From Dermacentor variabilis (taxonomy: Eukaryota; Arthropoda; Arachnida; Ixodida; Ixodidae), in the NCBI RefSeq assembly GCF_050947875.1, contig NC_134577.1:71304639-71368638 (forward strand): a DNA stretch of 64,000 nt, read 5' to 3'. Shown in pieces: positions 11,447-26,159 of this stretch. Position 1 is the stretch's first letter; every line of letters starts with the position of its first letter. The position numbers and the translations under genes were made by a program. The notes below the pieces were generated by a model, which worked only from the letters and a program-made list of their open reading frames with translations, searched no databases and had not been told where the DNA came from.

Positions 11447-11672
11447 TGCTAGCCGCCTGGTTAGCCCAGATGGTTGAGCGGCTGCCCCGAAAACGCGGTG
11501 GTGCCGAGTTCGAGTCCCGGATCAGGACGATTTTTTATTCAACTGCGAGGCTTTCCTTTCGAGGAGCCCTTATGGGTTTCCTTTGTAGCAATTGCTACGA
11601 TTAGCTGGATGTCTCATTTTCACTTAATTACTTCTCTAAACCTTGCGGGTTTCCGCAGAACTATTACATAAA
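11447..11672 (+). mobile_element. tRNA-derived SINE, plus strand, near full length
   Basis: The head carries a box A-like TTAGCCCAGATGGTTGAGCG and a B box GAGTTCGAGTCCC, the internal RNA polymerase III promoter of tRNA-type SINEs. The body follows with TCCTTTCGAGGAGCC, TGTAGCAATTGCTACGATTA and ends in CGCAGAACTATTACATAAAG. It encodes no protein and would depend on a LINE for movement. It is a third copy of the family seen in the two preceding entries. Confidence 0.75.
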
Positions 11673-12260
11673 GAATTTTTTTAATAGGACTAAGTGCTTT
11701 TTACCCTCTTAAAGTAATGAATGAGTGACGTTCTGTTGTAGTGAATACATTCGAAGTTATAAGTGTAACAGTGGACCTGTGTTTGGCGGTAATCTTTTGT
11801 TTACTGGATACAATCCGCCTATTCCTTGGTTGAGCTTTTGGGCGTCGTCGGCGTCCCTCGGCGTAACCGAGTGAACGCGCGCAACGAAAGAAGAAAGAGC
11901 GAACGCGTAGCGCCGGGGAGGATGACGCACGACGAGAACGAAGAGAGCGCGACAACGAAAGCGGATTAGGAGGGTGCAGCGGAAGCATGAGGAGGAGTGT
12001 TGAGGAGGACATTATCGCGAGAAGGTGAGGAGGAAAGCGGAGTTCCACTCGGGAGGTGCTTCAAAGCGGCGTCCAGGCATGCGGCGAGAGCGTCCACAGA
12101 TACCGTATACGGAAACAAAGCGCTAGCGTGGGCTTCGCACCCACTGCGCAGGCGCTACGTCACCGCCGCCGCTAGAGAACGCACTCCGCGCGATCCCCGC
12201 GTTCCCATGTTTACGCTTTCTTTCTGAACCTTGAGCAACGCAACCGGTGGAAACGCTTCG

Positions 12261-12261
<1 letters not shown>

Positions 12262-12293
<32 letters not shown>
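12262..12293 (+). repeat. (CTG)n microsatellite
   Basis: About 10.7 uninterrupted CTG units inside the CpG-rich stretch. In one frame it would encode poly-Leu, which is likely incidental. Confidence 0.95.
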
Positions 12294-13250
12294 AAACGAG
12301 CTGCCCGAGTACAGGCACAGTGCTCAGTGTACAGTGTACAGGACCCCGTCGGTCAGAATCAAATTCATTGCCACAATATATCCCGCACTAGAAACACCTA
12401 AACAGCTGCGAGGGAGTATCGTAATCGTCGGTGCACTTTTTTCTGTGCAGTTTTTCTCCAGGATACTGAATGACGAAACCAACTTCACGGTTGTTGAGTT
12501 ATCGTAAGGCCAATCTGCACGACGGACGAAAGGACCGTCCATCACGTGACTCAGTCACCACTAACCTCGTAGTCGGCGCCGACGATAAGGAACAGTCGTC
12601 GTCAGCGCCATTTCGTTGTCAGGTTGGGCCTGATTTGTCACTTGTTAAATAATCCGAGATCTGGAGTCACGCAAAGTCCGCGCGACGCTCGCTTGCAACC
12701 CCAGTTCCTCCTTCCTCCCTCCTCGTTCATCCGCAGTCTCTCGCTATCGTTTGCGATGCGCGTTTCTCCGCTACCCGAGAGTAGCACGGGCGCTGCGAAT
12801 AGAAGTGCGTCGTTTCGGCTCCAAACCGTAACTGTATCGCCCGAGCAAACAGCGCCGGCTAGGCCTAACGGTTTAGGTAGTGTGGCCGTAACGGAAATTC
12901 GCCCTTTACAGATGTTGTGACAGGCCGCAATCCGTCGCAGAATGCTTTGCGCTAATACGTTGGCACGGACGATAAATCGGTGATCGTTCCGGAGATAACG
13001 ATTGCGGGTTAGATCGAAGGTTGTTGAAGCGACGGGAAAGTTCGCCGCCGGCCGTATCCTCGATCTGTTTGCATCTCGGCGGCTAATCGACCCCTTCCTG
13101 CGCACATGCTTTCTCTTCCCAAATTACGCGTTGCGTTTGTTGCTTTTGCCCCCCCCCCCCCGTCTGTCCGCGTCTTGTTATCATTTCGATCGGCCCTGTC
13201 TAGCCGGACTACGCACCGACAGACGCGGGCCGGACCGACGCAGCACCGCG

Positions 13251-13251
<1 letters not shown>

Positions 13252-13312
<61 letters not shown>
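13252..13312 (+). repeat. (TG)n microsatellite
   Basis: About 30 uninterrupted TG units, flanked by GC-rich DNA on both sides. Confidence 0.97.
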
Positions 13313-13315
<3 letters not shown>

Positions 13316-13484
13316 GGCAGCGCTCGCAGTGCACAGGTCTGGTCAGCCTGGCAGGGCCGTCAGCCTCGCGCTCGGCGCACCTCTTGTGCCGAAAACGAAG
13401 TGTATGGGACGCTCGCTAGGGTGGCGTCGAGCACGAGGGATTCTGCGGCGCGCGCGACACGGCGAGGCGTCTCTACACCTAATG

Positions 13485-13580
13485 TGTCGAATATTCGAGA
13501 ACACGAATAGTCGACAATCGATTCGCGAATCGAATTATTCGAACGGTCGCTATTGCATCGATTCGGTGATATTCGAGTAT
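13485..13580. repeat. ATTCGAAT-rich palindromic patch
   Basis: A short stretch dense in overlapping near-palindromes such as AATATTCGA, AATCGATTCG and CGAATCGAATTATTCGAA. No function can be assigned. Confidence 0.5.
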
Positions 13581-13599
13581 TCGGACGCGCCTATAGTTC

Positions 13600-14402
<803 letters not shown>

Positions 14403-15560
14403 AATTTCTATGGGAGCCATCTGCGATAGCGATACTTCTAATGCTCGTGCAGTTATCATCGTTATGACATACAGGGCCAGATAATGTGGCACGATAATTA
14501 CCATCAGTCGAGATAAAGGTGGCTTCTGTAATGCCGAATATGAGAGCAACACCTTAAGTTTTATAACACTGAACGGACCTTAATTCGACCAGGTCACATC
14601 TACAGTACTGTAGTTTTCATTTTACAGCATGAACGAAGCACTGCGTTCATGGTACAACTTAGCAATCACATGCGAAAGGTAAACTGTGTTCGAGAGCCCC
14701 GTGGTTAACGCGCAGGCTGCTATAAAAACGGAAACAAAAGGATATTTTGCGACTGATTCATTCTAAAGAACATATACAAACACAAAAGAGAAAAAAAAGA
14801 AGGCACGGTACCTAACTTCGGATAAGCAGTTTGACCGGCTTGCCTACTTGGACTAACCTAATTTGGGTGATAATTAGTGGGAGCTGCCCGGCACGAGGGC
14901 TTGTCGCTAGTGGTCTCTACAGTCGTCCCCAGCCCTTACTCCATTAATATTGCGTAGCAAGGGTCCCAGGGGTAATTACTTGAACTTCCTTGCTTCACGT
15001 GACCGCAAAGAGTAGGCGTTTCAATTTTAACATTCTAAAAGGGGGGTCGCTGTTCGTAAGTGTGGTGAATGCTCCGAAACCACCTGTGATAGATTCATGG
15101 GCCATAACTGTCGCAGTTTCCGCAAGGGACGCAGTGCGCAATTTTCCACCAGGCCAGGATATGTAGGCCAGGATTCTTTCTTTCGTGTACCAGCAATAAG
15201 CCCTAGGCTACTGTAATGGCTTCACCCAATTATACTGGGACCAAAGTATATGTGTTTATGTAGTGCCGGCTGCATTTACGAGTCGACATTTGCCGGATAC
15301 TTTCTCAAAAATGATTCTCGAGCTACCGGAATTTTTTAGCGCGTATGATAGCGCCCAATGCATTTCAATCCTAATACTGGCAAATTAGCGAGAACTATAG
15401 CACCTTGAGGAACACTAGAAATATTTGTTATAATTGTCAATTCCCAACTGTTTAAATAAGGCACCCTATCCCTTTAGGCATGATGTACTTGAAAATACAA
15501 TGATGCATTTTCTTTGCATTCGTAGGAGAAAATCACGACTTGGAGGGAACCGCTTGCCCT
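14403..15560. other. Intergenic, no gene recognised
   Basis: No motif, RNA gene or repeat that I can name. Confidence 0.4.
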
Positions 15561-15564
15561 TTAA

Positions 15565-16294
15565 GGAGAAGCTTTAGCTCGTGCCTAACCCCGACGCGGC
15601 CTATTCAAATACATGTAAAACGTAAAAAGCTTTTCTGAGACAATCCCTGGACCCATTTTAATGAAATTTGTTGCATTTGAGAGAGAAAGTAAAATTCTAG
15701 TGACTGTTGCAAGCGTAATTTCGATTTGGGGGTTGAATTTTGTTAAACAGATTTTCAAATATTTGACAGTTTCAAAAACATAGTTGCACGAAGTTTACAA
15801 ATTCGTAGCCCTGCATCAGGAACAGATATCGCGGCTCTGTTCTCAGCATCTACTACATCATTCAAAGCGGACAAATTCAATATGTCTTTTTACATGTTCT
15901 CTGAATTTGTTTTTTTTACAAGGGTTCTGCAAAAGCTGTATTTCCCTATTATTAATTTCTTTCATATTCATGTGAAACATATTAATTGTGCCCGCTTTAG
16001 ATGTACTATTAGATGCAATTCACAGAATTGCATCTTGTATTCACAGAATTGTATCACTTTTGTTGTTAAGTTACGGAGTTGTGAACATGAGTTTCATTTT
16101 CTGAAAATGTTCGATTTTGCCAATTTTTAATAAAGAATTTACGACCTAACTCAAAAATTCGAAACCAACGGTCACTAGATTTTAAGCTTTTTTTTCTTTT
16201 AAAACTTTGTCAAATTTGGTGCAGTAGTTGGCGAGAAAAACGAATTCTCCTTTTACATGTATTTATATAGGAGCACCCGAGCTAAAGCTTCCTC
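15565..16294. mobile_element. TTAA-flanked foldback MITE (730 bp)
   Basis: The left terminus is GGAGAAGCTTTAGCTC and the right terminus read inverted is GAGGAAGCTTTAGCTC. TTAA stands on both sides (15,561-15,564 and 16,295-16,298), the target-site pattern of piggyBac-type transposases. Homology continues inward for roughly 350 bp per arm with many changes, for example the TAAATACATGTAAAA, TTCTAGTGAC and AAAGCGG-CA words. The element is therefore almost all hairpin. It has no transposase. The termini do not match the CCC start common in piggyBac, so the superfamily assignment rests on TTAA alone. Confidence 0.65.
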
Positions 16295-16298
16295 TTAA

Positions 16299-19200
16299 GG
16301 TCGATCGTATAAAGCATACTACTCTCGAAATGTAATGGTAAACAGGATAGAGAGAAAGAGAATAAGGATGAGGGTTCGGTAGGAATAACAACCACAGAAA
16401 TGTCTGGTTGGCTTCTCTAAACCGAAAAAGGGTAACGTAGAATACAAAGAAGATAAAGGAAAGAAATGAGCGGTGAGTGCAGTCACTCAGTTCAAGATAT
16501 ATACACAAGCCAGTCACCCTCCAGAACCATAAAAGTTCTTTCAATACAATGTAGGCCGACAAGCGATGGGAGCTGTGTTGAGTAATGGCTGGACGAACAG
16601 CGGCTGACCATCCAGTCGTCGCGAAGCGTTCAGGAGTCCTGCTAGAAAAACATTTTACAGGTCAGATAGCTCCCAGAATAGCTTAATTCGATTATTTGCA
16701 TGCAAACATTACACATAACTTCTTTAGCTGTATGTAGTGGTGCGGAGAGCATGTGGAAATTGAATCCTCACATTTCGTTGCATATTCAAACTACAGCATC
16801 GACAAAGGACAAATAACAAGGAGCACACACAGGCGCCGTATGCTTAGTTGCGGTTTAGCCAGCTGACCTCGCGTGCGTAGCCATTCAGTAACTAAGTGAT
16901 ATTCACAGTAAAAGGAGACCATCAGGACGTTAAACTCGAGAAAGTGAACCGTGAAGCAGTCAAACAGAACTGCTCCGAAAAAGCTATCCCTAACCACCGG
17001 TGATGAACACGTGATCGAACCGTTAACTCCAGCCCGGCGCTGGTTAAAGAAAACAGCGGCCTGCTCGCAGTCCCCTTGTAATAACTACTGTGTTACTCCG
17101 GTTTCGCCTCCCCCTCCCCCTCCCCCATGGATTGTACAGATTTTAGCACTTATACAGCTTGAAGGCTTTCATAAGGAAAAAAATATTTCTAACTAATCTT
17201 GCGTAGTAATCATTCGCAGTTATCTTTCCAGTAATGAATTTATTGATTAGCACCCACTTTGATTGAAAATAATAGTGCTTCCGAAGGTTCGTTCTTTTTT
17301 TACTAATTGCAATAGCATGTATTACTCATTCCATTTATTAGGACCCCTCGAGATTTTTCTTTTTACATGCGTGAGCGTTTTGCATTTCGCTCCGATTCGA
17401 ATTTGCCTGCTGCAATCGTGAATTTACAGCGCCAGAAACATCCTCAGCACGTAAATGCCAATGCCTTTGCATTACCTCGGTGAGCCAAAGTATGTGTAAC
17501 TATAGAAGCACATAGTGCTCCCTTGGTAACGTTAGTTATAAACCATTCTGATTATAAATTCGCTTAATTAGTTTAGCAATAAGGTGCACCCTAATAAGGA
17601 TGTTTTCACAAGGTACGCTAAGCGCCTGCGCTTTGCAGGCACCTGAAAAGGGAATGGGTCAAATATTAAATTAGCGCTGGGGCACTAGAGATGCGATTAA
17701 TTAAAACGTGAGCAAAGAAAAGCATCAAAATAAGGAATTTTGACTGGAACAAAATAAAGAACGAAACACCAGGAGCTTAAATCCCCCCCCCCCCCCTTCT
17801 GCCCACGGCGCCTAATAAGGGTTCTACGGTTACGGTTGGGTAAACACCTGGGCTACCGGTATTTTCCAGGGAAGAAAAAAAAGAAGGAAATATGACAAAT
17901 GCTAAGGCTTAGTTAGTGAAGCCTAATTATAGGTGCAACATCCTTACTTGCCAATTTGAAGTAGTAGTTAGGAAGCAGCCTGCTGGCAGTTGGGCAAAAG
18001 ATAAATCGAGGAGCAGGTCACTTGCCCGTTCTCGCTACTGTTGAACTGTTCTTGGCCTAAGACGACGAGGTTGTGCTTATCTTTTTGCGTTTGGGGCAAC
18101 GGGCTGATTGAAATCGCTGTGCAGTTGACATGATAGAATCTTGCAAGGTTCTTGCAATGTATATTACTTGCTCTACTGTTTACGGTTTCTTAAGACGTCT
18201 CGCTTTTCAGACATTCAATCAAAAAAATTAATCAACTGACAGCAATGCGGCAGTGAACCCTTTGACCCCGGTTGTCCCGAATCGATGAGAAACCGAGTAA
18301 GTGCAGCCTACGCCTTGGGAACATGTTTTCTGGCTCAAGTGCTGGTTGTCACGCATTCGCGATAAACTGTTTCTCAGCTCTGACATGCAGTGCCTTCGAG
18401 GAGCAGTAGCGGGACGCTGGCGGGCATTGTTTAGAGTCGCAATTAATGATGTGAGCGCATGTGCAGGTCAGCTGCTACATACGGTTATTGTGTACATAAA
18501 CAGTTGATGCTTACAACATGTTACTTGTATTGCTTACATTCCAGATATTACCACGTCTTTGTAGTGAGCTTGATAATGCAGCTAAGCTTTGCATTACTGC
18601 TTCGGCTGCGGCATGTCGCGTATTTGAACCGTTCGGAATTTGCGGCACTCATTGATTGTACCAACATGTTCTCCAAGGACCTGGAGAAACCCTTGTTTTT
18701 CGGCAGGAAATTAGCGTGAGATCCTATTACGGTGCGAAGCTGCTTCGTGCACACGTTCCTCAAGACGATGTAGGCGACGAGAGCTGGCCAAGAGGAAGAG
18801 AAGTCATGCGAAGTCGGCGTCTCTAGCCGGTGGCTGAGCCAGAATTTTTATCTCTTATGGGGCGGGGGGAGAGGGGGTTGAAGTGCACGCACTTGGCCTG
18901 GTTAGGGTTGCGGAGCAGACGCGCATTATCACGTACGTTAATTTTATACCTTGTATTCTATGTCACACAGATTTTTTGGAGGGGGGGTAAATGCATTTGT
19001 CTCGTGTTCGCTACCTCGCACCCCCCCCCCCCCCGTAGCTGCATCTCCGGCCTGTAGCCTGTTTTAGCACTTACAATACAAGACACTGGCCAGTCATCAA
19101 CAGCACATGTAAACAATGCCAGTGACCAGGGTGCAAGGACAGGCAGTGGTATTTTTGTGCGCAAAGTGCAATGTGCGCCCTTGGCGGAACGAAAGTGTCA

Positions 19201-19639
19201 ACAGCTTTCAGTATTTTCCCCAGCCATAGGTTACCAGAAAATCATGTCACCATTAGCTGAATATATTGTCAAGTTTAGTGCAAAATAGTCAGTTTTCCGC
19301 AAGCCAATAATTGTCTCAGACTGATTTCTTTTTCTTGCGATATTCTTGGAGCATTTCTTGGCCTTCGTGCCAAGTATCGTGACTTCTTGACACATCCAAA
19401 AATTTATGGAAAGTTCAGTAGCCACACAAAATATTTTTTGCTTTCGATTACGAGGGCTCAATGAAGATAAAATCGAAATTTTATTCTGCCCTGCATTTAT
19501 TGCAGACATTAAGTGGTCAATTATCTCTGCTGCAACTTTTCACTAGTTTTCAGTTCTCTTCGGGCATCGCCGGGCCCATTGTACCGAATTATAGGCACAA
19601 ATTCTTTGTCTTCCGAAATGTGCACGTGAAACGAGCGCA
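16299..19639. other. Intergenic, no gene recognised; two poly(C) tracts
   Basis: AT-rich DNA with poly(C) runs of 14 bp at 17,783-17,796 and 19,021-19,034, a CCCCCT-type run near 17,107-17,126 and G-rich blocks near 18,847-18,880. A 92-codon minus-strand open frame at 19,231-19,509 has no recognised motif. Confidence 0.4.
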
Positions 19640-20400
19640 AGCCTATGTTTCACAAAAGCTTTTTATTAATGCCTTAGCTTTCTTTGGCGAGTACACCAGC
19701 CTCGTAACGGAAAATGGGCAATGCCTCGCATGTGCACAATACCTAATTTACAAAGTTAACACATTTAATCGTTATAATAGTATAAGTGTCGATGATTGGT
19801 AGCTTTACAAGCAATAAGGAACAATCTAAACTAACATACCCATGGAGATACGCAGAGCTCCTTGGAAAATGCACGGTGAAGCTTTTAGTAGGGGTAGGCC
19901 AAATGATATTTGTGGGGTTGGTGAACTTCAAATTTGGGGTTGTTAGCTTGAAACTTGGAGATGGGCTAACTGAAATTTGGAGTGGGACAACATAAAATTT
20001 CAAAGGGGGCCAACCTAAATTTGGGGCGGGGCAACTTACGTTTGGGGTTGGCCGAGTATAATTAGGGGTGGGCCAATATCCATTCTGGGTGGGCCAACTT
20101 AAATTCGGTGTGGGCCACCATATATTCAGGGTGGGCCAATTTGAAATCTATACAGAGCCAAATTAAATTTCGGGGTGGGCAAAATAAAATTTGAGGATCT
20201 GTGAACTTAAATTTGGGGATGGGCTAAGTCGAAGTGTGGGGTTGGGCAACCTAATATTGGCGGTGGCCCAAGTTTAAATTTGGTGGTAGGCGAACCTAAT
20301 TTAGGGGTGGGCTAACTTGATATTTAGGCTCGGTTCCACCTAAATTTTGGCGTGGGCAATATTATACTTTGGCGCGGGCCAATGGAAATTTGGATGTTTG
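19640..20400 (+). repeat. Dispersed repeat with GGGTGGGCCAACTT minisatellite, copy 2
   Basis: The same layout as copy 1 near 6.3 kb. A unique-looking left part contains ACACATTTAATCGTTATAAT and GATTGGTAGCTTTA. It is followed by a longer minisatellite (about 19,885-20,395) of degenerate 22-bp units with GGGTGGGCCAACTT cores and A/T-rich spacers. More units are present than in copy 1. Confidence 0.7.
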
Positions 20401-21904
20401 CTTCCGCATAATTAGACAACTTCAGAGGAGTTTCTCTTGTGAGGAGACGTAACATCTGCTTGAGGAAAACAAAAACTTCCATAATGACGAATGCGCGTCT
20501 GTGGGCACATACGAATGATATCGCTGCGTGGGTGGGTCGCTAGAATCATTACACCTAACCGGTTGCGCTTAAATTAAACACAACCATTCTCATTACTATC
20601 CATTTAGTTTATGTTCCCCACGGATAATAGAAAAACATGAATATGGAGCCGCATCTTTAGCTGGCATGTGTACGTTATGGCGACAATCCAATGTTTCTAA
20701 ATACAACTTGTGAATAACAATGATGCCCTCGGAGACAGGATCGCTATGGAACAGCATGCGATGGTGTGGCACAGAACAATTATTTAAGCGACGTCTGCCT
20801 GAGTGCCCTCAAATAGCGTGGGTTTTGTTATAACTTACTGAATGCGGGTGTTGTGCTGATTAGTGCTGACAATCAAAAGGAGCTCGCCAGTAATTCTGTT
20901 GCAGGTTTGTGATTGTTACTCAGATGTACTGTTGTGCCCATCGAACTGCATCATTACTTTTATTCGAAGTCAAGCGTACACTGCATTCGAGTGGTCTGCT
21001 GGTTCTATTTCCAGCTAGGAAGCATCCTAGAAGAATATAATGAAGTTTTATATTGATGGCGTCTTTCTTTCTGTCGTGCCATGTCATAAGTGGTAACAAG
21101 TGGTAGCTACACAGAGGATTCCGCCATCACGTAATTCATTTGCATCATCTGCAGGTCACCTGTATTAACGTGTTACCAAATGGACATCGCTCGCAGAGAG
21201 TCAGGCAACGACGTAACGTAAGTGAGTATGCCACTTTTTTTCAAAACTTGCACCACTTCGAAGCGTAGCCGCAAATAATGGTCCAAAGCCACAACAAAGC
21301 TAAAGAAACAGTAAGAATATTTCGTCACACGTCATTCGATATTTCTTTTTTTTACCGTTTGTATATTACTCGGACAAAGCCGCGCCAAAGCTATTTGCGT
21401 GATTATTATTTTGTATTAATATTTTTGCTATTTTCTTACAGCTAGGCATACGCTGGCGTCGATGGCATATTATATGCGCTTTCGGACAAGTATTAATTTG
21501 AGAAGAGAATCTTCATGCAAAAATGAAACCGGCTAACCATTTGCATTTCCGCATACTGAATTTTACAGGAGATTTCATGTAAGCAAGGGTCATGACGATC
21601 TGGAGCCAGACCACTTTGGCTCGAACCTTCAAAAGTTGCCTTTGCACAGCTTCTTTTATTCAAATGCATTGTGCATGTTACGTGTGCTATGTGCAAACGT
21701 GATTTCTGCCTGGAATCTAGCGAAGTTTCTGGTAGGCTGCCACTCTGGTAATGAACAAGAGCTGTCAACAGCATGCACGCTTCCATTTCCAGTTGAGATA
21801 TCTTTGTGGTCACGTATTCCATAGGATTGATTTCATAGCTCTAGAAAGTTTTCAAGGCAATGGAAGTCTGAGAATGAGATTATACACATCGCGCATCCTT
21901 ACGT
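20401..21904. other. Intergenic, no gene recognised
   Basis: No recognisable coding or RNA feature. A 109-codon minus-strand frame at 21,493-21,822 lacks any known motif. Confidence 0.4.
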
Positions 21905-22265
21905 GATTTGAATGCGAAAGCATTGGACTTCTCTAAATAATTTTACATCCACGACACGTGACGTCATGAAGTGTAACATGTCCTTCAGGACTCTACCCTA
22001 ATCCACCTTACTCTAATCTGTACCAACAATAATCCACTTTGATCCACTTTGCTCTAATTTGTCCCAAACTTAATCTACCTTTATCAACTTTAACTGACCT
22101 TGCTCTGATATTTCGCAGCGTTAATCCACCTTAACCGAACTTGCTCTAATTCGAACCAACCGTAATATACATTGATTTTCCTTAATCCACCACCATTTAG
22201 GTTACGTCACCTTACTTCACTTTACTGAAGTCCACCTTAAAGCACCTTACTCTCAGTTGTCTTAA
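21905..22265 (+). repeat. Degenerate TTAATCCACCTT minisatellite with leader
   Basis: A leader containing GAATGCGAAAGCATTGG (about 21,910-21,927) is followed by degenerate units of the type TTAATCCACCTTGCTCTAAT (about 21,995-22,260). The GAAAGCATTGG word resembles GGAAGCATTGG in the leader of the repeat near 6.3 kb, hinting at a shared architecture of leader plus minisatellite. Confidence 0.6.
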
Positions 22266-24473
<2,208 letters not shown>

Positions 24474-24664
24474 GTAATAAGCTTTTTAAATGAGGAGCCG
24501 TTGTCCCTTAACGCAGGGTTCTTCAAAGTGTACAAACCAATCAAAGCTCTTTGACTGACTTTTGTGACAGAAAATTTTGAAGACGTGTGTTAAACACTTC
24601 TGAATGAAATTAGGTTTACATCGTTGTTCTTGTGACTTAGGATACATTCACTGGATAACGGGCT

Positions 24665-26140
24665 CTACCCTTACAAAAATGACTTTAGACTGTCTATAGA
24701 AAGTCTGTAGACTTTTCATAGACTACCTTTCATTTCTATAGATTTGGACTTTTGTTGATATAAAGTCTATAGACTGTCTATAGACGAAAGTCGATAAAGT
24801 TTCTATTTCTTTTTGTCTACTCGCAGTCTATAGACGGTCTATAGAAAAAAGTCAATAGGGTGTTTGTTTCCTTTTTGTCTGCTTCCCCTCTATAGAATAC
24901 CTACAGACGAAAGTCGACACAGTCTCTATCTATTTTTGTCCAAACTTTGTCTTTAGACTTTCTATAGACGAAAGTCGATAGGGTTTCTATTTCTTTTTGT
25001 CTATTCGCAGTCTATAGACGGTCTATAGAAAAAAGTCGATAAGGTGTTTGTTTCCTTTTCATCTGCTTCCCCTCTATAGAATACCTACAGACGAAAGTGG
25101 ATACAGTCTCTATCTATTTTTGTCCATACTTTGTCTATAGACTTTCTACAGACGAAAGTCGATAGGGTTTCTATTTCTTTTTGTCTACTCGCAGTCTATA
25201 GACGGTCTATAGAAAAAAGTCAATAAGGTGTTTGTTTCCTTTTTATCTGCTTCCCCTCTATAGAATACCTACAGACGAAAGTCGACACAGTCTCTATCTA
25301 TTTTTGTCCATACTTTGTCTATAGACTTTCTATAGACGAAAGTCGATAGGGTTTCTGTTTATTTTTGTCTATTCGCAGTCTATAGACGGTCTATAGAAAA
25401 AAGTCGATAAGGTGTTTGTTTCCTTTTTATCTGCTTCCCCTCTATAGAATACCTACAGACGAAAGTGGATACAGTCTCTATCTATTTTTGTCCATACTTT
25501 GTCTATAGACATTCTATAGACGAAAGTCGATAGGGTTTCTATTTCTTTTTGTCTACTCGCAGTCTATAGACGGTCTATAGAAAAAAGTCGATAAGGTGTT
25601 TGTGTCTTTTTTGCCTACTTCCCCTCTACGGACTACCTATAGACGAAAGTGGATACAGTCTCTTTCTATTTTTGTCCATACTTTGTCTATAGACTTTCTA
25701 TAGACGAAAGTCGATAAGGTTTCTATTTCTTTTTGTCTACTCGCTGTCTATAGACGGTCTATAGAAAAAGTCGATAAGGTGTTTGTTTCTTTTTGTCTAT
25801 TGCCCCTCTATGGACTACTTTTAGACGAACGTCTATACAGAGTCTACTTATTTTTGTCCATATACTTTGTATATAGACTTTCTGTAGACGAAAGTCGATA
25901 AGATTTCTATTTCTTTTTGTCTACTCGCAGTCTATAGACGGTCTATAGAAAAAATTCGATAAGGAGTTTGTTTCTTCTTTGTCTACTTCCCCTCTATATG
26001 GACTACCTGTAGACGAAACCCGATACAGTTTCTATTTATTTTTGCCCATACTTCGTCTGTTGACTCTCTATATTATGGACAATAGTCGACAAGGTTTCTA
26101 TTTCTTTCTCTACTCCTGGTGTATTGAATGTCAATAGAAG
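24665..26140. repeat. Tandem array with 184-bp higher-order unit (GTCTATAGAC family, array 1)
   Basis: The word TCGCAGTCTATAGACGG or its close variant recurs at 24,821, 25,005, 25,189, 25,373, 25,557, 25,741 and 25,925, an exact 184-bp spacing each time. Each 184-bp unit splits into three related monomers of about 63, 62 and 59 bp. Each monomer has a GTCTATAGAC-type palindrome, a GACGAAAGTCGATA block and a TTTCTATTTCTTTTTGTC block. The array starts at CTACCCTTACAAAAAT (24,665-24,680) and decays after about 26,100. No protein is encoded. Confidence 0.92.
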
Positions 26141-26159
26141 AAAGTCGATAATCTGTAAT

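Larger units (their letters stand above)
11850..13480. other. CpG-rich stretch, possible regulatory region or GC-rich repeat
   Basis: The stretch is visibly richer in CG dinucleotides than its AT-rich surroundings. Parts at 12,040-12,160 (AAGCGGCGTCCAGGC, CACCCACTGCGCAGGCGC) look like a dispersed GC-rich tick repeat, with related words near 22,990. A gene promoter is possible, but no exon with a recognisable product adjoins it. Long open frames here contain the (TG)n tract and are not convincing as genes. Confidence 0.35.
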
